Assembly: GCA_963082975.1 (NCBI GenBank)
Contig: OY720344.1
Span: 66,616,546-66,680,545 of the forward strand
Length of the DNA: 64,000 nucleotides
Origin: Labia minor
Lineage: Eukaryota > Arthropoda > Insecta > Dermaptera > Spongiphoridae
Direction of reading: 5' to 3'
Positions 1 through 9,301 of the stretch are shown here, one piece after another. Position 1 is the stretch's first letter, and every line of letters starts with the position of its first letter. The notes beneath the pieces were generated by a model. That model was not told the DNA's origin, did no database searches, and worked only from the letters and a program-made list of their open reading frames with translations. The translations under genes and the position numbers were made by a program.

Positions 1-383
1 TTATCTTTAACCTTTAGTTCTAAAAAATGTATCTTTTATATTTTATGTTATATATAAAAGAATATGAGGCTTTATTTTATACGGCTGAAATTTTACATAA
101 AATGTTTGTGGGTTTTATTATAGTCATCATAGGGTATAATATCATATGATTCATATAATTCAAATTTAAATTTTAAAGATAAAGGGTTGTAAGTTAAAAG
201 GGTTAAAGTTCTCAGATAATCATGATCAACAAATCAACAGATCAACAAATCTATAATATAACTTGAAAATTTCCTTTAATATATTTGTATATTAAACATT
301 GAATTAAGATAAAAAATAAGTGGGGTAAATCAGGTCAGGTTGAAACATTTTTGAAGGAAATTGATAAGATTGTAATAAATATG

Positions 384-1084
384 AGTTATGTGCTTACCTT
401 CCTACTAGGATAGTAGGTAGTTAAAAGGTAACAATAAAAGGCGAATTTTATAAAGAAGGAAATGGAAGTTTTATTTGTGAACTTGTTACAAAATCATACA
501 AGGCCGAAAAGGTGTGTGTTGAGTTTCTTAAAACTAAAACTAAGAACTAAAGACTAGCAATTGAATCGTCTGCAATTTCTGCTCTCCATATATATATTAC
601 TTGACTAGGGGGCGGGGGAGCTGAGGGGACACATGGAGGTTCGTAGAAGGGGCTGTGGGAAGAAAGTGTCTAGGTGGGTGATTTAAGACATTCATCTGGA
701 CGACACTTAGCCGTCTCTTGGTCATGACGTTAATTGCTAGCAGATATTAAATTAATTAGGTGGGTTGACATTTCTTGGGCTTTGTTCATCCCTATAATAA
801 CTTAAATCTAAAGAAAGGGTTAGGATGGACCATTCTTTGACCAGATGTTAGGTCGGGTCAGAATACACTAAATTACGAAGTTGATTGACAGATAGTGGAC
901 CCTGTCAATCCCTATAATAACTTAAATCTAAAGAAAGGGTTAGGATGGACCATTCTTTGACCAGATGTTAGGTCGGGTCAGAATACACTAAATTACGAAG
1001 TTGATTGACAGATAGTGGATCCTGTCAATCCCTATAATAACTTATTCTAGTTATGTGAGCACAAGTAGCCGTGGGAACATGACA
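384..1084 (-). repeat. 3' LTR of the errantivirus-like element
   Basis: This is 701 bp long and matches 5430-6130 base for base as far as I could compare by eye. It contains a 120-bp unit repeated twice (about 788-907 and 908-1027) followed by a partial third start to about 1044. The two units differ at one visible position (gtggaccctg against gtggatcctg), and that difference is present in both LTRs. Confidence 0.93.
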
Positions 1085-1100
1085 CCTCCACCCCCTAAAG
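1085..1100 (-). promoter_or_regulatory. Polypurine tract before the 3' LTR
   Basis: On the minus strand the bases immediately upstream of the 3' LTR read TTTAGGGGGTGGAGG, a purine run in the position where plus-strand DNA synthesis is primed. Confidence 0.65.
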
Positions 1101-1146
1101 AAATTTGTCTAACAAATTTTAGCGGGCGAAGTTAATCTGTCCACTT

Positions 1147-2031
1147 TCAGTGAATACATCCACATGTTTCGTTGGATGGTATGAATTGAATTTTATTATT
1201 TTCATTTAAACTGTTTTTTTCTTTACATGACTCTTTGCTTGGTATGAATCGAACCCTGTTATTTCCAACGAGACTGTTTTTTCTTACAAATAAGCGTTTC
1301 TTAAATGCTACTACAAATATTGTCACTATAATTAATACTAATATAATGATTGTAATAATTAACAATGTGGTTTTGTTTTCGTGAATTACTGATCCAATTT
1401 CCTCAATTTCTTTTAGCCTGGGGCTATCTATCTTAATTTCTTTAATACTATGCATAGTGATTTCTTTGCTTGTGTCTATTTTCCTAATATTTAAACTTAA
1501 ATTGAGAATGGAAATTTCCGTATTGGACCTGTAAATCGTGTGAATCTTTCTATTGTTAATTATACATTCATTATTTACAATTTTATACAATCCTCTTGAC
1601 AATGTTGTATTGACACTTTTACAATTAATTTTTACATTATTATTATCTATTACATTTATGATTACCACTTCACTGTTAGGGATCACTAAAAACTGTGGGA
1701 AATGTTTTAGGGGGTGAGATTTACAATTTTTGCTGTTATTATCAATTACTAAGTTTCTTGTACAATTACTTGCCTTCTCATGGCTAACCTTACAATAGTA
1801 TTTATTATTATTATTAATTATACAATTAGTTATTTTCTTTAAGTCTAAGTTATCTGCTACAATATATTGGAACGGTTCATTTAGTAGTACGAGTTGCCCT
1901 TCTTGGTATCTAGGTATGGGGGTGATTTGAATTATATTAGATTCTTTCTCGCTATAGTTCGGTATTTCGAGGACAATGTCAATAATGTCATTATGGACTT
2001 TACAGAAAGATCTGATGAATTTAGCTGCCTC
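1147..2031 (-). pseudogene. Env remnant (C-terminal part) of the errantivirus-like element
   Basis: The minus-strand frame is open from just after an in-frame TGA at 2032-2034 to the stop at 1147, about 294 codons without a proper start. It has spaced cysteines and several N-x-S/T sites, then a single strongly hydrophobic segment near 1300-1360 (LIITIIILVLIIVTIFV), a basic stop-transfer stretch and a short tail. That is the layout of the membrane-anchoring end of errantivirus Env, a homologue of baculovirus F proteins. The receptor-binding and fusion N-terminal half is absent or broken. Just upstream a run of seven T bases separates this frame from a neighbouring open one, which suggests an indel. 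No functional Env can be made from this copy. Confidence 0.75.
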
Positions 2032-2061
2032 TCAAAAAAATCATTGATTTCAATATTAATT

Positions 2062-4308
2062 TTAAATAGTTTGAGCAAATCGAGGAGGTAAGGAATTTAT
2101 ATAAAGTGACATCTGGGAGATTTGATTAATCAGATCCTGTACTGTCAAATAAAATTTTGTCCTCAAAATTATATTTAAATAAATCTTCAATAATAATAAT
2201 AAAGTTAAGGGAAAGAGAAAGGGTTTCATATACTCGGCTCCTGTATAGGTCGTTTGTGGTCCCTGCTCCTTACCTGACACTTCTACTTGATATCTATCAT
2301 TTATAAATTTATTAATAACCCGATAAGGACCTAAATATTTCTGTTTAATTATTATATCAGATCCAAATTGTTTGTATTTGGTAGCCTTTCGATATCTTTT
2401 CCAATTATATATTCGAATTTCTTCATGAAATTTTAATATTTGCTCTTTCCTACTTTTTCTTAATTCTTCTCTCTCGTTATCGAATTGTTTTATCAATTCC
2501 TTTTCTATTAATTCACGCATATGCATATCTTTTTCGTTTTTCATTTTAACTTCTAATAAAACTTCGAAGGGTATCATGTCGATTGTTCTTTGATGGGTAT
2601 TATTTATTGCTTGCTGCCCATCTTCGACTTTTTTATATTTTTGTAAAATGCCGATTTTATCATTTAAATCTTTTAAGTCTGTTTCTTTTGCTGTTAATTG
2701 AGAACATATTTGTGAATTTTTTCTTTTAGAATTTTCTAAATCATCAATTAAAGAAACTAATTGTTTTTCTTTATCATAATCGGAGGTTTTAGTAATAATT
2801 ATTTCTTTTTTTATTTTATTTATTTTGGTATTTAAATTATCAATTTCTTTTTCCCGTTCTTCTAATAAACATAAATTATTTTGTAAATCATCCCTTAATT
2901 TATTGGAGGTTTTCATTTCATTATTCAATTTCTCTTCTAATAATTTTTTCTCTTCATTGGAAATCTCTGATTTAAGTTTTAACTCATCGTCTTTAGATTT
3001 TAGAAGCAATTCCATTTCATTTAAATTTTCATTCAAAGAATTATTTTTCAGTCCTACATCTTCCAATTGCATTTGTAAAGATAAATCATTGTCATATAAT
3101 TTTTTAGAATCATTTTCTTTATCATGTCTACTAGGTATGTCTATAATAGACTCCTCCTCGTTGTTTAATATTAACAAGATCTCTGTTGATTCATTTTTTA
3201 TTTCACTTGGATTAATAATTTCTAGATCTTTATCTTTTGAGTTAATATTAATTTTATTTCTTTCATCTCGTTCTAATTTTTCTAGTTTAATCGAATTATT
3301 TTCTATTTGAATAGGAATTATATTATCAATTTTTTGATTAATTAAATTTACACTTTCTTTTTTTAAATTCTCGCTATTAATTTGGGTTTTTATATCTAAA
3401 AAATTATTCTGTTCGTTCCTAATGTTGTTAAATTCATGAATGTTCATTCTAGATCGGTCAGAACGAGCGTTTCTTGATCTAGTCGTTTGAATACTCATAG
3501 GGGTGGAAGGGGGATAAAAGTTTTGTTGTTGGTTGCCGAACCAAGGGGGGTGGCTGTGGTGAGGGTTATGTTGGCGATTTCCATTGTTTCTAAATTGGGG
3601 GGGTTGGTTAAAATTTGGTGAGTTGAATTGGTTAAAGGAGCCTTGTGAATTGTGGTGGCGGGGAGGGGGTTGGTAATTTCGATGGTAATTATTATGATAG
3701 GAGTGATTCCTGGGGGCGAATTGTCTAGGCCTCTGCTGTCCATCGGAATTGTAATTATTGACATTGTTCTCCCTACTTAATAGACTGGTTTCATTCGATA
3801 AGTAACTAAAAACTTCATTGATTGTTTTGAAATTTTGCGCTATAATTTGCGATCTTTCTGGCTCCGGGAGAGACCTAACGAAAATGTTAACAGCATCCGT
3901 TTCGAAATGCCTTTTGGCCACATCCTTGCCACTGGAGGTTTCATTTGACGCGTTGATGCGCGCTGCGAATTTTCCGATAAGCTCCTGAATTTTTTTATAC
4001 CTATCTATAATTTTGGCTCGAGACCTCTCCATGTCATAAAGTTCGCGGCGGAGGGTGCTCTCATCTTTTGTTTCTAAAAATAAGTCATTAAGCACTTTTC
4101 TCAGATCTTCCCAAATGGTCAGACTAACGTGAGTTAATAATTCGTCGGCTTGGCCTTGAATTTTATTCCTAACAAACAAAAGGAGGAATTGATGGTGGTC
4201 GTGGGAGATACCTCTGTAAACCGCATCAACTGTACTGATGAACCTTTCCAATTTATTTGAGTCGCCCGTGAAAGTGGGGATACAATTTAATAAATCACTT
4301 ACATTCAT
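2062..4308 (-). CDS. Chimeric Gag / coiled-coil / integrase-tail polyprotein
   Basis: This is an uninterrupted 748-residue ORF. Residues 1-180 look like an errantivirus Gag capsid region (N-terminal FTGDSNKLERFI, later IFVRSLPEPE). Residues 180-290 are rich in N, Q, H, P and R with no CCHC knuckle, as in errantivirus Gag, which uses a basic region. A NIHE...NFL stretch near 289-303 looks like the normal end of Gag. Residues 304-335 are linker, and about 335-556 are K/E/N/L-rich with heptad-like spacing, that is, coiled coil. From about 561 to 696 the sequence matches the end of Pol: PFEVLLEVKM, QKYLGPYRVINK and the EYMKPF signature of the integrase C-terminus. The last ~50 residues are hydrophobic and probably read-through into env-derived sequence. 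All pol catalytic domains are absent. The start is the first Met after the AT-rich leader. Confidence 0.85.
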   Translation of the reverse strand: MNVSDLLNCIPTFTGDSNKLERFISTVDAVYRGISHDHHQFLLLFVRNKIQGQADELLTHVSLTIWEDLRKVLNDLFLETKDESTLRRELYDMERSRAKIIDRYKKIQELIGKFAARINASNETSSGKDVAKRHFETDAVNIFVRSLPEPERSQIIAQNFKTINEVFSYLSNETSLLSRENNVNNYNSDGQQRPRQFAPRNHSYHNNYHRNYQPPPRHHNSQGSFNQFNSPNFNQPPQFRNNGNRQHNPHHSHPPWFGNQQQNFYPPSTPMSIQTTRSRNARSDRSRMNIHEFNNIRNEQNNFLDIKTQINSENLKKESVNLINQKIDNIIPIQIENNSIKLEKLERDERNKININSKDKDLEIINPSEIKNESTEILLILNNEEESIIDIPSRHDKENDSKKLYDNDLSLQMQLEDVGLKNNSLNENLNEMELLLKSKDDELKLKSEISNEEKKLLEEKLNNEMKTSNKLRDDLQNNLCLLEEREKEIDNLNTKINKIKKEIIITKTSDYDKEKQLVSLIDDLENSKRKNSQICSQLTAKETDLKDLNDKIGILQKYKKVEDGQQAINNTHQRTIDMIPFEVLLEVKMKNEKDMHMRELIEKELIKQFDNEREELRKSRKEQILKFHEEIRIYNWKRYRKATKYKQFGSDIIIKQKYLGPYRVINKFINDRYQVEVSGKEQGPQTTYTGAEYMKPFLFPLTLLLLLKIYLNIILRTKFYLTVQDLINQISQMSLYINSLPPRFAQTI

Positions 4309-5411
4309 TTTTGAAAATTAGATTATTTTATTTTTACTATAATTTTTAATTATTTTATTTTATTTTAATTGTTTGTTTATTATTATTAATTATTTAGCTA
4401 TTTATTATATTTATTTTTTATTAATAATTCAATTTTAATTTTTATTTATTTTTATATTTTAAATTATTTTATTTAATTTTAATTTTTAATTAATTATTAT
4501 TTCTTTTATTTAATTAGTTATTCACTGTTATTTTAATTAATTATTCAATTATTATTTATACACTTCAATCAATTATTTAATTTTTTTTTTTTTTTTTTTT
4601 ATTTCTTTATTTTATTCCTAACTTTTTCACGAGGTTTGGTCGCATTAATGGATCAAACTTCCTCGGAGTATCTTTATTATCGTTAATTACGTTATATTCC
4701 TAAGATACAGCTGCGTAAAAATGACCGCTCCTTCTCAGATTTATTATTAATTAACTATTCAAAGATTATTTTATTATCGTTTAATTATTTCAATCAATTC
4801 TCTTTTATTATTTTATTTTAATTAATTATTTAGTTTAATATCATTTATTTATTTTTCATTATTTAATTATTATTTTTCTTTATTTAATTATTATTTTCTT
4901 TATTTAATTATTATTTTCTTTATTTAATTATTATTTTCTTTTTTTTTAATTATTATATTTAATTGGCAATTTATTATTATATATTTTTATTTTAATTAAT
5001 TTAAAAATTATTTAATTGTTAAAATTTTTATTTATAATTTTGATTTTATTTATTTAAATTTAGACTTAATTAATTTTGGTGTATGATTGTTTATATGGCT
5101 CACGTTTTTTCTTCTTCTTTTCCTTCCTTAATGACTGCGCCCTTCGGAGAGATGATAACCGCTCCTAGTATTTATAGGTGACCTGGGATTATTTGCTTGA
5201 ACCGCTCCTCGTTAAGGCAGTGGACGTCGCTTTCCTCAGTGTCGTGTAGTCGTGGTAGGCTCGTAAGCTCGCGGTGACTTCTCCTGCTTCTTGATAGCTG
5301 AAGACGATGATCAGACGCCGTCAGATGATCGGAGATTGAAGCAAGATGTTGAAGTTTTAACACCGTTCGCGATAAAACTTAGAAAAGTTTACGTAAAATA
5401 TTACGTTCGCA
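4309..5411 (-). other. AT-rich leader of the LTR element
   Basis: This is the untranslated stretch between the primer-binding site and the Gag start. It is extremely A/T-rich, with a 19-bp-scale TTTCTTTATTTAATTATTA-type motif repeated about four times at 4865-4940 and a long T run near 4580-4600. A more balanced 150-bp piece near 5150-5370 has a 63-codon minus-strand ORF of no recognisable family. Confidence 0.6.
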
Positions 5412-5430
5412 AAAAATACCGACTGTGCCA
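5412..5430 (-). promoter_or_regulatory. Primer-binding site
   Basis: On the minus strand the base ending the 5' LTR and the following bases read TGGCACAGTCGGTA. The TGG start and the position are those of an LTR-element tRNA primer site. The sequence resembles the tRNA-Ser-type sites of the 17.6/297 group, which is recalled and not checked against a tRNA set. Confidence 0.6.
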
Positions 5431-6130
5431 GTTATGTGCTTACCTTCCTACTAGGATAGTAGGTAGTTAAAAGGTAACAATAAAAGGCGAATTTTATAAA
5501 GAAGGAAATGGAAGTTTTATTTGTGAACTTGTTACAAAATCATACAAGGCCGAAAAGGTGTGTGTTGAGTTTCTTAAAACTAAAACTAAGAACTAAAGAC
5601 TAGCAATTGAATCGTCTGCAATTTCTGCTCTCCATATATATATTACTTGACTAGGGGGCGGGGGAGCTGAGGGGACACATGGAGGTTCGTAGAAGGGGCT
5701 GTGGGAAGAAAGTGTCTAGGTGGGTGATTTAAGACATTCATCTGGACGACACTTAGCCGTCTCTTGGTCATGACGTTAATTGCTAGCAGATATTAAATTA
5801 ATTAGGTGGGTTGACATTTCTTGGGCTTTGTTCATCCCTATAATAACTTAAATCTAAAGAAAGGGTTAGGATGGACCATTCTTTGACCAGATGTTAGGTC
5901 GGGTCAGAATACACTAAATTACGAAGTTGATTGACAGATAGTGGACCCTGTCAATCCCTATAATAACTTAAATCTAAAGAAAGGGTTAGGATGGACCATT
6001 CTTTGACCAGATGTTAGGTCGGGTCAGAATACACTAAATTACGAAGTTGATTGACAGATAGTGGATCCTGTCAATCCCTATAATAACTTATTCTAGTTAT
6101 GTGAGCACAAGTAGCCGTGGGAACATGACA
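5430..6130 (-). repeat. 5' LTR of the errantivirus-like element
   Basis: This is the same 701-bp sequence as 384-1084, including the internal 120-bp tandem duplication (about 5834-5953 and 5954-6073). It is the promoter-bearing LTR for the minus-strand element. The TATG duplication follows at 6131-6134. Confidence 0.93.
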
Positions 6131-6134
6131 TATG

Positions 6135-6672
6135 CGAATAAATATATATTGGTATAATTAAAATTGTGGTACATTAATTATTACAACCTAGATTTGTTTC
6201 TTTGAACTGTTTTTAACCATTTAAGTATTATTATTCTTGCTTCATAAAGAGGGTTATGAATAAATAAATTGAATCCAACCAGCAAAAAATGCGTTAAACA
6301 ATACAATCATCATAGTTTAAGGAAAGTATACTTAAAAAAAAATTGAAAATAAAACTAAAATTTTGTAATAATAAAAATGATGTAAACAATTTAATGTAGT
6401 GAAAGCTCTCTTTGTGCCTAAGCTAAAGATTGATGGTTATAGTTAACATTTGAACCAAGAGATAGATCAATCGATTGAAACTCTTTTAAGAGGGTCCATA
6501 TATTAATGGTTAAAAAACGACGTCATTGACCTTAGAATGAGAGAAACTACAAATCGTAACTTCTAAAGGTTTATATAAAAAGAATTTTCTCTCTCAATTT
6601 GAATTCTTTAATAAATAAAAATACCAAAAAATCTCAATCAGTCCAATTTTTTTTATTTAATGTAATATATAT

Positions 6673-6712
<40 letters not shown>

Positions 6713-7455
6713 AAAATAATATTTTTTAATTATTATTCACGATTCCCTGTACTAGTTTAATTAAATTAATGCCCAAATAACAAATACATAAACAGAAAGT
6801 ATAAAACAACCATAAATGAAATAAAGTGTATTAAAGATAATAATAATTGAACGAGTTAATTAAGTGGTATTCTGATAGTAACATTATTGCCAGGTGTTAT
6901 ATGAATATGCTGTATTCTACTAATATCTTTATATAAATTGATAATGAAAAATCAAATAATTCGATTGTAATATTTAATGAATTGTTTATTGTAGTTTGAA
7001 AGTTAGTATCTCACAAATGAACTCAAACAAGATTATAACAAAGTTCTATAAAGACTAAGAAGTTAAAATTGTGATATAGTCAAGTCAAGTAAATTTAAGT
7101 ATATTTCCAGGACCAAGTGAATTTAGTTTGTTATCCCCTAAAATGTTGCCAGTAACTTTTATAGGTAATTTAGAAATCAAATAAAACTTTATTTTATTGA
7201 TTGAATATTCGTGGGGCATTGTTATTTACAAATGTTATAATTAATTCATTAACTATATGTAATAATTATCTATTTATGTTATTTAATTTATTTAATCTCA
7301 ACAACTCTTGGTTTCAGCAAACACTCTCCTCCAACTGTCCCTATCATGAGATATCACTTTCAAATTCTTATTTCTTGACTATTTATATAAAATTATTATG
7401 AAAAATTATATAAATTTCAATGAAAAGTTAGATTTAATTTATCGTCGTAACTCAC
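6135..7455. other. Intronic AT-rich DNA
   Basis: No exon is visible here. There is a (TA)n tract near 6674-6707. A short diverged copy of the LINE 3' end found elsewhere in the window lies near 7300-7350 (CTTGGTTTCAGCAA followed by CTGTCCCTATCATGAG). Confidence 0.5.
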
Positions 7456-7660
7456 CTGATCTTGATTTTCATCTAATTTACTGTAGGATGCACAATCCTC
7501 GCAAACTCGTTGTTGACATTCCCCACAAAGCCGGAAAAACTCCTCCGGTTTGAAACTTTTCAGACACACCCGACAGGCACCTGTACGACAAGGTGGCTTC
7601 ACTGCAGCCGAATCATTCGATGTCGATTTTGTGTTATTATTATTGTTGATATTGTTGGCT
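7456..7660 (-). CDS. Exon: FYVE-like Rab-effector-type zinc finger (RIM-like candidate)
   Basis: The exon is bounded by an acceptor ending TTTTAG at 7661-7666 and a consensus GTGAGT donor at 7450-7455. It contributes one base to a split codon and then 68 codons, ending in phase 0. After an Asn-rich linker it carries CRVC, an x12 spacer, CGEC, four residues and CEDC, then SYSKLDENQDQ. The Cx2C-x12-Cx2C-x4-Cx2C spacing is that of FYVE-type Rab-effector fingers, and the last Cx2C would be in the next exon, outside the window. Such fingers occur in RIM, Piccolo/Fife and rabphilin/Slp proteins, which link Rab3/Rab27 vesicles to release sites. My memory of insect RIM-type fingers favours RIM, but mammalian RIM motifs differ, so no symbol is given. 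The minus-strand phase matches the exon at 8380-8479. Confidence 0.85.
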
Positions 7661-8067
7661 CTAAAATAGAAAGAAATACTCCCTCTGTATTTGATAATAT
7701 AGGAAAAATACTTTTATTTTTTGTAATTTTATATATAATATTTTATTTATAACATTTTTTATGAACAATTTCCTAACTTTTTACATTCTTTGTTATTATT
7801 AATAGTATTATTAATAAAAAATTTATTAATTGTAAAATATTTTTATTAATTAAAAAATTCAATAAAACTTATTCTGTTGGTAAAATTCCTGAAAATCTGA
7901 GATCGATTAATATAATATAAATGTATAAATTGTATAACTGCGTAGTCTTAAAAATTAATTTAAAACAAATATTCAATATAAATTCAAATTAAATACATCC
8001 CACAGTCCAGCAAAATTTAAAAAACAAAAAAAAATTTTTTAAAATCTCAGAATTAAAGAAATGAGAG

Positions 8068-8262
8068 CCTTCCCAGGAAAAGCAACAAGGTGAATAATAA
8101 AAAATTTTAATATTTAATTGTGAACATTTCGAGTGCGCGTCGCACCCTACTTCAAGTCAACAATTTTTAAAAATTATCAATAGGTACCACACACTCAAAA
8201 CGTCGGCAATTAAATATAAAAGTTTTTTTATGTTTCTAACTGGTTGCTTTTTCCCGGGAAGG
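8068..8262. mobile_element. Short fold-back MITE in the intron
   Basis: The ends are inverted copies: CCTTCCCAGGAAAAGCAAC on the left against the complement of GTTGCTTTTTCCCGGGAAGG on the right. Weaker inverted similarity (TTTAATATTTAATTG) continues inward for about 75 bp per arm, leaving a short centre. It lies only 118 bp from the exon at 8380. I found no target duplication. Confidence 0.55.
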
Positions 8263-8379
8263 ATTCAGATTCCTTATTTTTAAGTATATATTCTTAAGTT
8301 ATATGTATCATAATAGATCTTAAATTGTAAAACGAATTCCACAATTGAAATTTATCAATTTAAATTAAAATTAACTTAC

Positions 8380-8479
8380 GCGGTTTTGTTTGGATCTTCT
8401 TGAGGTGCGGCAGTTTCAGTTGCAGCTACAATTGCTGCCGCGGCTGCAGCTTGCCGTGCAGATGGGGTCAACTTCGTCA
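8380..8479 (-). CDS. Exon: Ala-rich linker of the zinc-finger gene
   Basis: The acceptor is a pyrimidine-rich CCCCCACTCAG at 8480-8490 and the donor a consensus GTAAGT at 8374-8379. The 100-nt exon takes two bases for its first codon, encodes 32 residues (LTPSARQAAAAAAIVAAT, then EDPNKT) and leaves two bases. These complete an Ala codon with the single leading base of the exon at 7456-7660. The base composition is clearly less AT-rich than the flanks. It is a low-complexity linker preceding the zinc finger and has no domain of its own. Confidence 0.85.
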
Positions 8480-9301
8480 CTGAGTGGGGGAAAACGACAT
8501 TTCATTAGAATTCTAAATTATTAAAAAATATTACATTTAATATTAATTATGAATGTGATATATCAAAAAACAATTTATTCATAATTATTATATATTTTAT
8601 TTAAAAGTTATGTTTTTGGGGAATTATGAGTGGGTAGAATCTCTCTAGGCGCTACTTAGATGAAACTTGTTTAGTTAAATTAAAACACATTATATTATTA
8701 TGTATATAATACATAGTAAAAAGCTATGTTGTCACTTTTCAATCGAAAAAATTTATATTTATAATACCGATTCTTTACTGAAATGTGTTTTTTCTCAGAT
8801 CTCCACGTTTCAAGTGCCGAAAACTGGTTTTCCCGTTGATGTATGTAAGTGTGAGTCTGTATGTGACAGAAATCTTGTGAACAAAATTCTGTTCAAAAGA
8901 TAAAACCGATGATTACCTAATTTCATATTTAAGCTTGTGGTCCTAGCAACCTGTCAACATTTCGCTTAAAAAAATTTAAATATTTCAAAAAAATTAAATT
9001 GGCCATATTTCCTACCTTATACCTAAGTTTGCTTTTTTCTCCAAAAACAAGAATTTTATTTTATACTTTTAGTGTGGGTCTCAATCAAGCTAATAGAAAA
9101 AAGATTATAGCTTTTTTTAGAATTGTCCAACATTTTCCACATTTCTGCTCTGTTATTCAAACATATATATATACATATATATATTCAGAAGAAGATTAAA
9201 CTCTACTTAACAACTATAGATAATTATTATTCTTATTATTATTGTGTGACGCATTATCACAATAAAACTTTTCCTACCTTGTCGGTTGTGTTATTTATTT
9301 A

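Larger units (their letters stand above)
384..6130 (-). mobile_element. Errantivirus-like Ty3/gypsy LTR retrotransposon, pol-deleted
   Basis: Two 701-bp LTRs that look identical flank a 4.3-kb interior whose ORFs all read on the minus strand. A 4-bp target duplication, TATG, lies at 380-383 and 6131-6134. On the minus strand each LTR begins TGTCA and ends TAACT. Next to the 5' LTR is a primer-binding-like site, and next to the 3' LTR a purine-rich tract. The interior holds one long ORF (Gag, then coiled coil, then integrase C-terminus) and an env remnant. Protease, reverse transcriptase, RNase H and the integrase catalytic core are missing. The copy is therefore non-autonomous, yet its identical LTRs mean a recent insertion, so enzymes must have come from another element. 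It lies downstream of the last visible exon of the minus-strand host gene, in the same orientation, presumably in an intron. Confidence 0.93.

Noticed and set aside
2825-3310. Plus-strand 161-codon frame and minus-strand 89-codon frame within the Gag fusion
   Set aside because: They are shadows of the 748-codon ORF; the Ser/Phe-rich plus frame is the complement of the Lys/Glu-rich coiled coil.
6135-7449. Search for the next exon of the zinc-finger gene with the final Cx2C pair
   Set aside because: No frame with Cys pairs and splice sites was found, so it presumably lies left of the window.
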